From contig NZ_CP054691.1 of assembly GCF_013348785.1 (NCBI RefSeq), positions 2,852,001 to 2,916,000 on the forward strand: a DNA stretch of 64,000 bases, in the 5' to 3' direction. The DNA is from Gordonia sp. X0973 (GTDB lineage: Bacteria; Actinomycetota; Actinomycetes; Mycobacteriales; Mycobacteriaceae). Numbering within the stretch: the first letter of the stretch is position 1; the number at the start of each line of letters is the position of its first letter. Of this stretch, positions 18,234 through 28,580 are shown piece by piece. A program made the translations under genes and the position numbers. The notes beneath the pieces are model-generated. The model did no database searches and had not been told where the DNA came from. It was given only the letters and a program-made list of their open reading frames with translations.

Positions 18234-19433
18234 ATGACCGGCGCCCTCGACGGCATCCGCGTACTCGAGATCGGCACGCTGATCTCGGGCCCCTTCGCCG
18301 GGCGGCTGCTCGGCGATATGGGCGCCGAGGTCATCAAGATCGAACCGCCCGATCATCCGGACCCGATCCGCACCTGGGGCCAGGTCGACGTCGACGGGCA
18401 CCGGCTGCTCTGGACCGTCCACGCGCGCAACAAGAAGGCGGTGACCCTGGACCTGCGGGCGCCCGCGGGTCGTCGGGTATTCCTAGACCTGGTCACCTGC
18501 AGCGACATCGTCGTCGAGAACTTCCGCCCCGGCACCCTGGAGAAATGGGATCTGGGATATGACGTGCTGTCCGCGACCAATCCGGGGATCATCCTGGTCC
18601 GCGTGTCCGGGTACGGCCAGACCGGCCCGGATGCGGCGAAGGCCGGCTACGCGTCGGTCGCCGAGGCGGCCAGCGGGTTGCGCCACATGAACGGATTCCC
18701 GGGCGGCCCACCGCCCCGGCTGGCCATCTCCCTCGGCGACAGCCTGGCCGGGATGTTCGCCGCCCAGGGCGCACTGGCCGCCCTCTACCGCCGCACGGTC
18801 ACCGGGCGCGGGCAGGTGGTCGACACCGCGCTGCTCGAGGCCTGCCTGGCGGTGCAGGAGTCGACCATTCCCGATTACGACGTCGGCGGAGTGATCCGCG
18901 GACCGTCGGGCACCCGGCTCGAGGGATTGGCACCGTCGAATATCTATCAGGCCGCCGACGGCACCTGGCTGGTCATCGCCGCCAACCAGGACACCGTCTT
19001 CCGCCGCCTGTGCGGTGCGATGGGGCAGCCCGGACTCGCCGACGATCCCGACTACGCCGACCACAACGCCCGCGGCGCCCACCAGGACGAACTCGACGCG
19101 ATCATCGGTTCCTGGGCGGCGAAGCACTCCCCCGACGAGATCACCGAAGCCCTGACCGCGGCCGGCGTGGTGTGCGGTCCGATCAACACCGTCGCGCAGG
19201 TCGTCACCGACCCGCAGCTGCTCGCCCGCGACATGATCGTCGACCATTACGACGAGCGGATCGGCCGCACTGTGAAGGGTCCGGGGATCGTGCCGAAGCT
19301 CTCCGAGTCGCCCGGCGAGATCCGCTCGGCCGGACCGGCGCGGTCCGGTCAGCACAACGACGAGGTGTTGCGCGACCTGCTCGGCTACTCCGCCGACGAG
19401 GTCGCCGCCCTGCGCGAGGAAGGGATCGTATGA
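18234..19433 (+). CDS. CaiB/BaiF-type (class III) CoA-transferase
   Basis: 399 residues, the usual length for formyl-CoA:oxalate CoA-transferase-like enzymes that move CoA between carboxylic acids. The N-terminus (LDGIRVLEIGTLISGPFAGRLL) and DMGAEVIKIEPP are hallmark sequences, and a conserved aspartate follows the GGPP region (LAISLGDSLAGMFA), where the family carries its catalytic Asp. The stop overlaps the next ATG, so it works with the lyase-like enzyme downstream, probably in breakdown of an acyl-CoA. The acid is not evident. The ATG at 18234 lacks a clear ribosome site; GGATAAT at about 18194 could be a -10. Confidence 0.88.
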   Translation: MTGALDGIRVLEIGTLISGPFAGRLLGDMGAEVIKIEPPDHPDPIRTWGQVDVDGHRLLWTVHARNKKAVTLDLRAPAGRRVFLDLVTCSDIVVENFRPGTLEKWDLGYDVLSATNPGIILVRVSGYGQTGPDAAKAGYASVAEAASGLRHMNGFPGGPPPRLAISLGDSLAGMFAAQGALAALYRRTVTGRGQVVDTALLEACLAVQESTIPDYDVGGVIRGPSGTRLEGLAPSNIYQAADGTWLVIAANQDTVFRRLCGAMGQPGLADDPDYADHNARGAHQDELDAIIGSWAAKHSPDEITEALTAAGVVCGPINTVAQVVTDPQLLARDMIVDHYDERIGRTVKGPGIVPKLSESPGEIRSAGPARSGQHNDEVLRDLLGYSADEVAALREEGIV

Positions 19434-20320
19434 CGCATGTGACCATCCGCGACGTCGCACTGCGCGACGGCTTGCAGATCGAGAAGCCGGTCACGCTCGA
19501 GCAGAAGCTGGCACTGCTCGACGCGGTGGTGGCCACCGGCGTCACCGAGATCGAGGCCACCGCCTTCGTCTCGCCGAGCAAGGTCCCCGCGATGGCGGAT
19601 GCAGCCGAACTCGCCACCGAGTTGAGCCGCTACCCCGACGTCGCGTTCTCCGCCCTCGTGGCCAGCCAGAACGGCGTGAAGCGCGCCCTCGCCGCCGGAT
19701 TCGACTCCGTCGAGTACGTGGTCGCGGCCACCGACGGTTTCAGCCGCGCCAACGTCGGGCGGAGCACCGACGAGGCCGTCGCGGCCATTCCCGAGATCGT
19801 CGAGATGGGCCACGACGGCGGTGCGGCGGTGGAGATCGCGATCGCCACCGTGTGGGATTGCCCGTTCGACGGCCCGACGCCGATCGAGCGGGTCCAGCGG
19901 GTCGTCGACGCGGCCGTGGCGGGCGGCGCCGACCGGATCATGATCGCCGACACCATCGGCACCGCCGTCCCCAGCCGGGTGACCGCGGTCGTCGAAGCAA
20001 TCGCGCCGTTGATCGGCGACCTGCCGTTGAGCTGCCATTTCCACAACACGCGCGGCGCCGGGCTGGCCAGCGCCTATGCGGCCGTCTCCGCCGGCGTCAC
20101 CCGCCTCGACGCGTCGACCGGCGGTTTGGGAGGCTGCCCGTTCGCTCCCGGGGCGACCGGCAACATCGCCACCGAAGACCTCGTCTACCTGCTGCGCGAC
20201 AGCGGGATCACCGTCGACGTCGATCTGGAGCGCGCCATCGCGGCGGCCGCCGTCGCACAGCGGGTGGTCGGGCACGACCTGCCCAGCGCGCTGCTGGCCG
20301 CCGGCGACCGCGGGCACTGA
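19430..20320 (+). CDS. HMG-CoA lyase-family enzyme
   Basis: 296 residues with a TIM-barrel fold of the HMG-CoA lyase/DRE-metallolyase group: IRDVALRDGLQ near the N-terminus supplies the metal and catalytic residues (Arg-Asp), CHFHNTRGAG the metal-binding histidines, and GGLGGCPFAPGATGN the catalytic-cysteine loop. The family cleaves 3-hydroxy-3-methylglutaryl-CoA, or related acyl-CoAs, to acetyl-CoA and a keto acid. The ATG at 19430 overlaps the CoA-transferase stop, so the transferase probably activates the substrate that this enzyme cleaves. True HMG-CoA lyase in leucine breakdown is possible, but no other leucine-pathway gene is near. Confidence 0.85.
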   Translation: MTHVTIRDVALRDGLQIEKPVTLEQKLALLDAVVATGVTEIEATAFVSPSKVPAMADAAELATELSRYPDVAFSALVASQNGVKRALAAGFDSVEYVVAATDGFSRANVGRSTDEAVAAIPEIVEMGHDGGAAVEIAIATVWDCPFDGPTPIERVQRVVDAAVAGGADRIMIADTIGTAVPSRVTAVVEAIAPLIGDLPLSCHFHNTRGAGLASAYAAVSAGVTRLDASTGGLGGCPFAPGATGNIATEDLVYLLRDSGITVDVDLERAIAAAAVAQRVVGHDLPSALLAAGDRGH

Positions 20321-20337
20321 GGACGCGGCGTCGGGTC

Positions 20338-20898
20338 CTATCGCGATTCCACCCGCACGGTCGACGCCTCGGTCAGCGCGCGCAGCACCTCGTCGACGGG
20401 CGCGGTCTGATGGATCCGCGCCGCCCGGTGGCTGTACACGACCCGTTGCCCGCCGCGGGTGGCGACGAAGGCGCCGCCCAGCTGGGCGTTGTCCCCGGTG
20501 CGGCCGTACGGGTAGACCCGCTCGGTGGCCATCACGCGCAACAGCGGGACGAGGTTCGTCGGGCGCAGCGGCTCTCGCGCATCGCGCCACAGCCCCATCG
20601 TCCGATGGAGCGCCCGATCGTGGGTCGTCAGCACCGGATATCGGGTGGCGGTGCGCTCCCGGAACACGTAGCCCTCCATCGAGTTGCCCAGCCCGACGAA
20701 GACGAGGTCGGCACCCAGATCGCGGATCTCGTCGTAGTGCCGGTTGAACGCCCGCGCCTGACTCACCGCGAAGGCGCTGCCGAATTGGCGCAGGAAGATC
20801 AGGGCGAGGGGCCCCTTCGCCCAATAGTCCTGTATCTCGTGCAGTTGTTGCCGGTCGTCGATCAGCCGCTCGTTGGCGATGACATCGATGCGGGTCAT
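20338..20898 (-). CDS. Peroxiredoxin-like (AhpC/TSA family 2) protein lacking cysteine
   Basis: 186 residues with a thioredoxin-like pattern (ALIFLRQFG, then DLVFVGLGN, YPVLTTHDRALHRTMGL). In related proteins the first strand is followed by a redox Cys; here the position reads GSAFAV, and the whole protein contains no cysteine, so ordinary peroxidase chemistry is unlikely. The ATG at 20898 lies inside the 3' end of the DUF2236 gene (4-bp overlap), indicating a coupled pair. It is convergent with the lyase gene, 17 bp away. Confidence 0.75.
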   Translation of the reverse strand: MTRIDVIANERLIDDRQQLHEIQDYWAKGPLALIFLRQFGSAFAVSQARAFNRHYDEIRDLGADLVFVGLGNSMEGYVFRERTATRYPVLTTHDRALHRTMGLWRDAREPLRPTNLVPLLRVMATERVYPYGRTGDNAQLGGAFVATRGGQRVVYSHRAARIHQTAPVDEVLRALTEASTVRVESR

Positions 20899-21992
20899 CG
20901 GCGCGCCTCCAGCGCGGGCTCGTCGACGGTCACCGGCGCCGCGGGCAAGGTACCGCCCTTGCCCCGCTGCAAGTGCAGCCCCGGGTCGCCGGCGAACGGC
21001 ACCCGGCCCGTGCCGGGGGTGTGTCGCATCGCGTTCTGCTGGTACCCCCACGTCTCGGGGGCGAACGGGACGAGGACCGCGGCCTGCAGCAACGGGGACT
21101 GCACGATTCGCGAGACCTGCCGGATCACCTGCACCGACAACCTGGTCCGCCAGGGGCGGATCCCCAATCCGCTGATCTCGCGGACGTAGGGCGTCAGCAA
21201 CGGGACCGTCGACCACATGCCGACCGCCAGCCCCGGCTTGAGCACGGCCATCGGCCACAGCGGCGTCCACCGCGGATGGAACAGGAAGTCGACCAGGTCT
21301 TGGGCGGGCCGGGTGTTGGCGACGATCTCGCGTTCGGCCCGCTCGACCCAGGCTTGCACCTCTTCGGGGGTCAACGGCAGTTCGCCGACGGGGATGCCCA
21401 GCAATTCGCCGACCATATGCTGCTCGGCGTAGAACTGCCGTTCCTCCTCGGCGGTGGCATTCGGATCGCCGTACAGCTTGTAGGCCCGCCACAGATGCGG
21501 CCAGCCCATGACGTAGGTGAACTTCAACGCCTCGACGTGATTGGCCCGGAACTCCTCCCCCGTCGACGGGATGGTGCCGTTGATGTGGGAGTGGGTGCGG
21601 AACAGGTCGACGCCGACCTTGCGCGCCGTCGCGGTGTCGCCGAGAACCGCGCCGGCGAAGAATCGGAGGCTCCGGCGGACCCGGGTCAGGGTGTCGGACT
21701 GGTAGTAGCTGTGCTGGCCGACGCCGTAGCCGCCGATCGGGTCGAACACCGCGATGACCAGCCCCGACAGGGCGCCCATGCCCGCGACGAGGATGTTGTC
21801 GTACACCTTCCAGCTGATCGACTCGGGGCCGAAGAAGCCGTCGTCGGCCCGCGGCGCCTCGGCGATCTCCAGCGCCCGACGGCCGCGTTTGCCGTGCAGC
21901 CGGACGATCCAGTCATATTTGCGTGCAGCTTGCGCCCGGACGGCCAGCGGCGGCCGGTAGCGCGCTTCGTCGACTCGACTCAACATCCCCAA
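20895..21992 (-). CDS. DUF2236 / MpaB-family (latex-clearing-protein-like) oxygenase
   Basis: 365 residues of the DUF2236 group, which includes heme-b rubber oxygenase Lcp and fungal MpaB. Characteristic stretches are WKVYDNILVAGMGALSGLVI, the FRTHSHINGTI segment and HVEALKFTYVMGWPHLW with candidate heme-ligating histidines. No signal peptide is seen, unlike secreted Lcp, so the enzyme is probably cytoplasmic. Substrate unknown. It is coupled to the cysteine-free peroxiredoxin-like gene. Upstream, CTGAC and GTCAG (about 22002-22013) flank a 2-bp centre and could be a regulator site. A second, distant family member is at 55036. Confidence 0.82.
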   Translation of the reverse strand: MGMLSRVDEARYRPPLAVRAQAARKYDWIVRLHGKRGRRALEIAEAPRADDGFFGPESISWKVYDNILVAGMGALSGLVIAVFDPIGGYGVGQHSYYQSDTLTRVRRSLRFFAGAVLGDTATARKVGVDLFRTHSHINGTIPSTGEEFRANHVEALKFTYVMGWPHLWRAYKLYGDPNATAEEERQFYAEQHMVGELLGIPVGELPLTPEEVQAWVERAEREIVANTRPAQDLVDFLFHPRWTPLWPMAVLKPGLAVGMWSTVPLLTPYVREISGLGIRPWRTRLSVQVIRQVSRIVQSPLLQAAVLVPFAPETWGYQQNAMRHTPGTGRVPFAGDPGLHLQRGKGGTLPAAPVTVDEPALEARR

Positions 21993-22039
21993 ATAATAAG
22001 ACTGACACGTCAGAACCGCATAAGAATGCGGGAAAACGA

Positions 22040-22073
22040 CGACGGCCCGCCCCCGAAAGGGAGCGGGCCGTCG
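22040..22073 (-). terminator. Rho-independent terminator of the S10 operon
   Basis: Arms CGACGGCCCGC (22040-22050) and GCGGGCCGTCG (22063-22073) form a perfect 11-bp stem, extended by further C-G pairs around a GAAA loop. Reading leftward on the minus strand it is followed by TTTT (22036-22033). It lies 32 bp after rpsQ. Confidence 0.9.
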
Positions 22074-22105
22074 CCGGATATTCGATTCGCAGAAGCGCGA
22101 GGGGC

Positions 22106-22393
22106 CTACTTGGCCTTCTCGAGCACCTCCACCAGGCGCCAGCGCTTGGTGGCGCTGGTCGGGCGGGTCTCCATCAGACGCACGCGGTCGCCGATGCCGG
22201 CATCCCCGTTCTCGTCGTGGGCCTTCACCTTGCTGGTGGTGCGGATGATCTTGCCGTACAGCGGGTGGGACTTGCGGTCCTCCAGCTCGACGACGATCGT
22301 CTTCTGCATCTTGTCGCTGACCACGTAGCCAATCCGCTCTTTGCGGCGGTTACGGGTGTCTTCAGTGGTGCTCACGTTCTTTTCCTCACTCAT
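22106..22393 (-). CDS. rpsQ: 30S ribosomal protein S17
   Basis: 95 residues; the OB-fold core [20 protein letters not shown] and the C-terminal region are typical of bacterial S17, preceded by a short actinobacterial N-terminal extension. S17 binds 16S rRNA in the small-subunit body. The ATG overlaps the rpmC stop (ATGA). Last gene of the S10 operon and followed by its terminator, so rplN and later genes must be elsewhere. Confidence 0.98.
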   Translation of the reverse strand: MSEEKNVSTTEDTRNRRKERIGYVVSDKMQKTIVVELEDRKSHPLYGKIIRTTSKVKAHDENGDAGIGDRVRLMETRPTSATKRWRLVEVLEKAK

Positions 22394-22620
22394 GCCTGCG
22401 CCTCCGGACCACCGGCGAGGCCGAGCTCGCGCTCGCGCATCACGGTGTAGATCCGGGCGATCTCACGACGCACGACGCGCAACCGGCGGTTGTTGTCCAA
22501 CGACCCGGTGGCCGTCTGGAAGCGCAGGTTGAACAGCTCTTCCTTGGACTCCTTGAGTCGGTCGAGCAGTCCGGCGTCGTCGAGCTCGCGCAGGTCGGCA
22601 GCGGCGGTTCCCAGTGCCAT
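22390..22620 (-). CDS. rpmC: 50S ribosomal protein L29
   Basis: 76 residues; the helical hairpin [19 protein letters not shown] and [10 protein letters not shown] are diagnostic of L29, which sits near the peptide exit tunnel. The ATG at 22620 shares a base with the rplP stop (TGATG), giving coupling on both sides. Confidence 0.97.
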   Translation of the reverse strand: MALGTAAADLRELDDAGLLDRLKESKEELFNLRFQTATGSLDNNRRLRVVRREIARIYTVMRERELGLAGGPEAQA

Positions 22621-23036
22621 CAGAAGCGCTCCTCTCGCGTCACGATACGGGTCTTGATCGGGAGCTTGTGCTGCGCGCGGCGCAGGGCCTCGCGGGCAAT
22701 CTCCTCGTTGGGGTAGGTCATCTCGAAGAGCACGCGGCCCGGCTTGACCGGGGCCACCCACCACTCCGGCGAACCCTTACCGGAACCCATGCGGGTCTCG
22801 GCGGGCTTCTTGGTCAGCGGGCGGTCGGGGAAGATGTTGATCCACACCTTGCCGCCACGCTTGATGTGCCGGTTGATGGCGATACGAGCGGACTCGATCT
22901 GCCGGTTCGTGATGTACGCACCCTCGAGCGCCTGGATGCCGTAGTCGCCGAAGGTCACCTTGGTGCCGCCGGAGGCCCGGCCCTTGAGGCTGGGGTGGTG
23001 CTGCTTGCGGTGTTTAACCCGACGTGGGATCAACAT
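22620..23036 (-). CDS. rplP: 50S ribosomal protein L16
   Basis: 138 residues starting [15 protein letters not shown], the standard L16 beginning, with [18 protein letters not shown] and the C-terminal [15 protein letters not shown]16 organises the A-site region of the 50S subunit. The ATG is 2 bp after the rpsC stop; the frame is open further upstream, but the conserved N-terminus decides the start. Confidence 0.98.
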   Translation of the reverse strand: MLIPRRVKHRKQHHPSLKGRASGGTKVTFGDYGIQALEGAYITNRQIESARIAINRHIKRGGKVWINIFPDRPLTKKPAETRMGSGKGSPEWWVAPVKPGRVLFEMTYPNEEIAREALRRAQHKLPIKTRIVTREERF

Positions 23037-23038
23037 GG

Positions 23039-24300
<1,262 letters not shown>

Positions 24301-24302
24301 GA

Positions 24303-24584
24303 TTACCGGCGCTTCGCTTTCCGGTCATCCTTGATGTGACCTTTGAACGTACGGGTCGGGGCGAACTCGCCCAGCTTGTGGCCGACCATGTTGTCCGAGA
24401 TGAACACCGGCACGTGCTTGCGACCGTCGTGGACGGCGAAGGTGTGACCGATGAAGTCGGGGATGATGGTCGAGCGGCGCGACCAGGTCTTGATGACCTG
24501 CTTCGTGCCCTTCTCGTTCTGCGCGTCCACCTTCGCGAGGAGGTGGTCGTCGACGAACGGGCCCTTCTTGAGGCTGCGTGGCAT
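24303..24584 (-). CDS. rpsS: 30S ribosomal protein S19
   Basis: 93 residues, [20 protein letters not shown] at the N-terminus and the [14 protein letters not shown] segment near the C-terminus, standard for S19, which contacts S13 in the head of the 30S subunit. GGAGG precedes the ATG. It lies 18 bp after rplB. Confidence 0.98.
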   Translation of the reverse strand: MPRSLKKGPFVDDHLLAKVDAQNEKGTKQVIKTWSRRSTIIPDFIGHTFAVHDGRKHVPVFISDNMVGHKLGEFAPTRTFKGHIKDDRKAKRR

Positions 24585-24602
24585 TCTCTTACTCCCTCCT
24601 GG

Positions 24603-25442
24603 CTATCGCTTGTTCTTGCCGGTACGGCGGCGACGGACGATGAGCTTGTCGCTCGGCTTGTTGTTCTTGCGGGTGCGGCCCTCGGGCTTGCCCCACGGGC
24701 TGACCGGGTGGCGACCACCGGAGGTCTTACCCTCACCACCGCCGTGCGGGTGATCGACCGGGTTCATCACGACACCGCGGACGGTCGGGCGCTTGCCCTT
24801 CCAGCGCATACGGCCGGCCTTGCCCCAGTTGATGTTGCTCTGCTCGGCGTTGCCGACCTCGCCGACGGTGGCGCGGCAGCGCACGTCGACGCGGCGGATC
24901 TCACCCGACGGCATGCGCAGGGTCGCGTACGGACCCTCCTTGCCGAGGAGCTGGATCGAGGCGCCGGCACTGCGGGCCATCTTGGCCCCGCCGCCCGGGC
25001 GCAGCTCCACCGCGTGGATGACCGTACCGGTCGGGATATTGCGCATCGGCAGGTTGTTGCCGGGCTTGATATCCGCGTTCGGGCCGCTCTCGACGATGTC
25101 GCCCTGCTTGAGCCCCTTCGGCGCGATGATGTAGCGCTTCTCGCCGTCGAGGTAGTGCAGCAGCGCGATGCGCGCGGTGCGGTTGGGGTCGTACTCGATG
25201 TGCGCGACCTTGGCGTTGACGCCGTCCTTGTCGTTGCGACGGAAGTCGATCAGCCGGTAGGCGCGCTTGTGCCCGCCACCCTTGTGACGGGTGGTGATGC
25301 GGCCGTGGGCGTTGCGTCCGCCGCGACCGTGCAGCGGGCGAACCAGCGACTTCTCCGGGTGGTCGCGGGTGACTTCCGCGAAGTCCGAGCCGCTCGCACC
25401 GCGACGACCCGGGGTCGTCGGCTTGTACTTACGAATTGCCAT
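24603..25442 (-). CDS. rplB: 50S ribosomal protein L2
   Basis: 279 residues beginning [20 protein letters not shown], with the conserved [20 protein letters not shown] loop that reaches the peptidyl-transferase region. Required for subunit association. The gap to rplW is 40 bp, the longest in the operon. Confidence 0.99.
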   Translation of the reverse strand: MAIRKYKPTTPGRRGASGSDFAEVTRDHPEKSLVRPLHGRGGRNAHGRITTRHKGGGHKRAYRLIDFRRNDKDGVNAKVAHIEYDPNRTARIALLHYLDGEKRYIIAPKGLKQGDIVESGPNADIKPGNNLPMRNIPTGTVIHAVELRPGGGAKMARSAGASIQLLGKEGPYATLRMPSGEIRRVDVRCRATVGEVGNAEQSNINWGKAGRMRWKGKRPTVRGVVMNPVDHPHGGGEGKTSGGRHPVSPWGKPEGRTRKNNKPSDKLIVRRRRTGKNKR

Positions 25443-25482
25443 GAGTCAAAGTCCTCTACTCGTCTCCAGGTAACCGGTGCGC

Positions 25483-25788
25483 CTAGGCGCCCGGGCTCCC
25501 GAAGATCTCGATCGGCTTGCTGCCTTCGGCCAGGGTCACGATCGCGCGCTTGGTGGCCTTGCGCTGACCGAAACCACCGCGGCTGCGCTTGCGCTTGCCC
25601 TGGCGGTTGGCGGTGTTGACGCTCGTCACCTTCACGTCGAAAATCTTCTCGACGGCGATCTTGATCTCGGTCTTGTTCGACGACGGCGCCACCAGGAAGG
25701 TGTACACGTTGTCCTCGATCAGCCCGTAGGCCTTCTCCGAGATCACCGGCGCCAGGATGATGTCACGCGGGTCTGCGTGCGTAGCCAT
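25483..25788 (-). CDS. rplW: 50S ribosomal protein L23
   Basis: 101 residues: [20 protein letters not shown] at the N-terminus, [17 protein letters not shown], and the loop [21 protein letters not shown]23 is the tunnel-exit docking site for signal recognition particle and trigger factor. Start at 25788, two bases after the rplD stop; the frame is open upstream, but conservation supports this start. Confidence 0.97.
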   Translation of the reverse strand: MATHADPRDIILAPVISEKAYGLIEDNVYTFLVAPSSNKTEIKIAVEKIFDVKVTSVNTANRQGKRKRSRGGFGQRKATKRAIVTLAEGSKPIEIFGSPGA

Positions 25789-25790
25789 GC

Positions 25791-26456
25791 CTAGGCCTCC
25801 TCTTTCTTGCTCTGGGCGCCCTCGATGAAGGCGTTCAGCGTCTCGACGGTGAACACGACCTCGTCGGAGTCCAGCACGTCGTAGGTGTTCAGCTGATCCG
25901 GCGCGATCGGGGCGACGTTGCCCAGGTTCGCGACGCTGCGCCACGCGGCGTCATCCTCGCGGCTGAGCACGACGAGGAACTTGCGACGGTCGCTCAGCGC
26001 CTCGAGGAACTTGCGCGCCGACTTCGTCGACGGGGTCTGGCCGGCGACCAGCTCCGTGATGACGTGGATGCGCTCGTTGCGCGCCCGGTCCGAGAGGGCA
26101 CCGCGCAGGGCGGCGGCCTTCATCTTCTTGGGCGTGCGTTGGCTGTAGTCGCGCGGCTGCGGGCCGTGCACGGTGCCACCGCCGTTGAACTGCGGCGCGC
26201 GGGTCGAGCCCTGACGGGCGCGGCCGGTGCCCTTCTGGCGGTACGGCTTGGCGCCACCGCCGCGGACTTCGCCACGGGTCTTGGTCGAGTGCGTGCCCTG
26301 GCGAGCGGCGGCCAGCTGGGCCACCACGACCTGGTGCATCAGTGCGACGTTGGCCGGTGCGTCGAAGAGCTCGGCGGGCAGCTCGACGGTTCCGTCGGTC
26401 TTCCCGTCGGCCGTCTTCACGTCCAGCTTCAGGTTGGTCTTGGTCTCGGTGCTCAT
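25791..26456 (-). CDS. rplD: 50S ribosomal protein L4
   Basis: 221 residues with the diagnostic extended loop ([20 protein letters not shown], then [11 protein letters not shown]) that lines the exit tunnel, and the C-terminal globular domain ([18 protein letters not shown]). In some bacteria L4 also represses its own operon; no such site was identified here. It is 2 bp after rplC. Confidence 0.98.
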   Translation of the reverse strand: MSTETKTNLKLDVKTADGKTDGTVELPAELFDAPANVALMHQVVVAQLAAARQGTHSTKTRGEVRGGGAKPYRQKGTGRARQGSTRAPQFNGGGTVHGPQPRDYSQRTPKKMKAAALRGALSDRARNERIHVITELVAGQTPSTKSARKFLEALSDRRKFLVVLSREDDAAWRSVANLGNVAPIAPDQLNTYDVLDSDEVVFTVETLNAFIEGAQSKKEEA

Positions 26457-26458
26457 GA

Positions 26459-27115
26459 TTACTTGGCACCACCCTTCACGGCGTCACGCACGACCACGAT
26501 GCCGCCCTTGCGGCCGGGGATCGCGCCCTTGATCAACAGCAGACCCGCCTCGGTATCCACCTTGTGGATGGTGAGGTTCTGCGTGGTCACCTTGTCGTTG
26601 CCCATCCGGCCGGCCATGCGCATGCCCTTGAACACTCGGCCCGGGGTGGCACAGCCACCGATCGAGCCGGGTGCGCGGTGGACGCGGTGCGCACCGTGGC
26701 TGGCACCCAGGCCGGCGAAGCCGTGGCGCTTCATGACGCCGGCAAAGCCCTTGCCCTTGGAGGTGCCGGTCACGTCGACCAGCGTGCCCTCGGCGAACAG
26801 CTCGGCGGTCAGCTCCTGGCCGACCTCGAACTCGCTCGCGTCGTTGACGCGGATCTCCGCGAGGTGGCGGCGCGGCGTGACGCCCGCCTTGGCGAACTGG
26901 CCGGAGACCGGCTTGTTCACCTTGCGCGGGTCGATCGCGCCGTACGCGACCTGGACGGCGGTGTAGCCGTCGCGCTCGGGGGTGCGGATCTGGGTGATCA
27001 CGTTCGGTCCGGCCTGGACCACGGTCACCGGGACAACTCGGTTGTTCTCGTCGAACACCTGGGTCATGCCGAGCTTGGTGCCCAACAGACCCTTCGTGCT
27101 GCTCTGATTCGTCAT
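26459..27115 (-). CDS. rplC: 50S ribosomal protein L3
   Basis: 218 residues; [17 protein letters not shown] at the N-terminus and [15 protein letters not shown] plus the tryptophan-finger-like loop [19 protein letters not shown] are typical of L3. It contacts the peptidyl-transferase centre. It follows rpsJ by 16 bp. Confidence 0.98.
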   Translation of the reverse strand: MTNQSSTKGLLGTKLGMTQVFDENNRVVPVTVVQAGPNVITQIRTPERDGYTAVQVAYGAIDPRKVNKPVSGQFAKAGVTPRRHLAEIRVNDASEFEVGQELTAELFAEGTLVDVTGTSKGKGFAGVMKRHGFAGLGASHGAHRVHRAPGSIGGCATPGRVFKGMRMAGRMGNDKVTTQNLTIHKVDTEAGLLLIKGAIPGRKGGIVVVRDAVKGGAK

Positions 27116-27131
27116 AGCTCGAATCCCTCGC

Positions 27132-27437
27132 CTACTGGATGTTCACATCGACGCTCGCCGGCAGGTCGATGCGCATCAGCGCGTCGACCGTCTTCGGCGT
27201 CGGGTCGAGGATGTCGATGAGTCGCTTGTGGGTGCGCATCTCGAAGTGCTCGCGGCTGTCCTTGTACTTGTGCGGCGAGCGGATGACGCAGTACACGTTC
27301 TTCTCGGTGGGCAACGGCACCGGGCCGACAATCCGCGCACCCGTACGGGTCACGGTTTCCACGATCTTGCGCGCCGAAGCGTCGATCGCCTCGTGGTCGT
27401 AGGCCTTGAGCCTGATGCGGATCTTCTGTCCCGCCAC
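27132..27437 (-). CDS. rpsJ: 30S ribosomal protein S10 (NusE)
   Basis: 101 residues, [20 protein letters not shown] through VDVNIQ, the actinobacterial S10 sequence. Besides its place in the 30S head, S10 acts as NusE in transcription antitermination. First gene of the eleven-gene operon running leftward to 22106; its promoter must lie in the 506-bp upstream gap. Confidence 0.98.
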   Translation of the reverse strand: MAGQKIRIRLKAYDHEAIDASARKIVETVTRTGARIVGPVPLPTEKNVYCVIRSPHKYKDSREHFEMRTHKRLIDILDPTPKTVDALMRIDLPASVDVNIQ

Positions 27438-27857
27438 GCTTGTCCTCTTCCGTCAGTTGTTCTCGACAGACGAACGCACGCGTGGGCGCCAAGCAACATG
27501 GCGATCACAGTCTCCGGACACAGCCGGGGATCGACGCTGTTCATCTGTCGTTGTACGTGCCGCCGGTGAGATCGGCGACGGGTCCTGCATCCGGTCCACG
27601 CGGTCGGGCGTGTCGGGTCCGTGAGGCTGCTGCTTCACGCGTTACACGATCGATTCCCGCGAGGAACTCGAAGTATCGGCTCCCATGATCGAGACCGCAG
27701 TAAACCGCGCTGCCCGATCAAGGCAACCTGACAAGTATGCACTACCGCCTCGGTGCAATCCAAATCCGCCGACGAGCGGTCCCCGGCCCCCGTTCCGGCG
27801 AATCTGGCAGTTGGTTGTGAGGTCGGTTGGGGCTCGTTGTGGAACCACAGGAAACCC

Positions 27858-27886
27858 TTGGTCCCGACACATCGCCCCCATAGGCT
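27858..27886 (+). promoter_or_regulatory. Possible promoter for the secreted protein at 27944; remainder of gap 27438-27943
   Basis: TTGGTC (27858-27863) and TAGGCT (27881-27886) are 17 bp apart, about 60 bp before the ATG at 27944, and resemble weak -35/-10 elements. The gap 27438-27943 otherwise contains no gene I can support. It must also hold the rpsJ promoter and leader on the minus strand, which I could not place. Confidence 0.3.
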
Positions 27887-27943
27887 TCACCTCGAATGCC
27901 GCGGGAGACCCCGCGGTAGTTCTCCGACAGAAAGAACCGACTG

Positions 27944-28513
27944 ATGTTCCAGAAGCGAATCGCGCTCATCGCCGCGCCCCTGATCGCCGGCGCGGTCCTC
28001 ACCGCGCCCGCCGTCGCGATGGCGGCCCCCGGTCAGGGCCCCGGTACCCAGCAGCAGGACCAGCAGAACGGTCCGCGCCACGACGGCCCGCGCCAGGACG
28101 GTCCGAAGCAGGACGGTCCGAAGCAGGACGGTCCGCGCCAGGACGGCCCGAAGCAGCAGGGGCCGAAGCAGGACGGCCCGAAGCAGCAGGGCCCGCAGAA
28201 CCAGGGACCCAAGCCGCAGGGTCCCGGCCAGCAGGGTCCGCAGCACCAAGGCCCCGGGCAGCGCGGTCACGACCGTGATCGTGGCCATGACCGCGACCGT
28301 GGTTACGACCGCGACCGGGACCGCGGTTACGACCGCCACCGCGGCCACCGGGGTCCGGACTACCGCCACGGCCCCAAGCACGGTCCGCAGTACGGCTCCA
28401 AGTGGATCCGCACCCACCAGCGCTGCGGCTTCATGTGGCGTGGCACCAAGTACGTCAACCGCTACTCGGGTTACACCATCTGCGTCCGCCCGGGCCAGTA
28501 CCCGCCGCGCTGA
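27944..28513 (+). CDS. Secreted low-complexity Gln/Gly/Pro protein with His/Arg/Asp repeats
   Basis: 189 residues. A signal peptide (MFQKRIALIAAPLIAGAVL, cleavage after AMA near residue 27) leads into about 15 tandem pentapeptide-like units of the form Q-D/Q-G-P-K/R (residues 43-105), then HDRDRG/YDRDRD repeats (108-135), and a conserved-looking C-terminal domain from about 145 with two cysteines (RCGFMW and TICVRPGQ) that could form a disulfide. The export signal and composition suggest a cell-envelope or secreted protein; function unknown. Codon repetition makes the DNA strongly repetitive. It faces another secreted Pro-rich protein across a shared terminator. Confidence 0.85.
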   Translation: MFQKRIALIAAPLIAGAVLTAPAVAMAAPGQGPGTQQQDQQNGPRHDGPRQDGPKQDGPKQDGPRQDGPKQQGPKQDGPKQQGPQNQGPKPQGPGQQGPQHQGPGQRGHDRDRGHDRDRGYDRDRDRGYDRHRGHRGPDYRHGPKHGPQYGSKWIRTHQRCGFMWRGTKYVNRYSGYTICVRPGQYPPR

Positions 28514-28527
28514 TCCACCCCCAAAGC

Positions 28528-28562
28528 AACCGGCCGCGACCATTCATTGGTCGCGGCCGGTT
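28528..28562. terminator. Bidirectional terminator between two secreted-protein genes
   Basis: A perfect 15-bp stem, AACCGGCCGCGACCA (28528-28542) with TGGTCGCGGCCGGTT (28548-28562), and a 5-base loop. It is followed by TTCTTT on the plus strand. It lies between the convergent stops at 28513 and 28581. Confidence 0.85.
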
Positions 28563-28580
28563 CTTCTTTCCCCGTATCGC

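Noticed and set aside
28085..28260. Coding tandem repeats as an independent DNA element
   Set aside because: The periodicity is explained by the in-frame pentapeptide repeats of the secreted protein.
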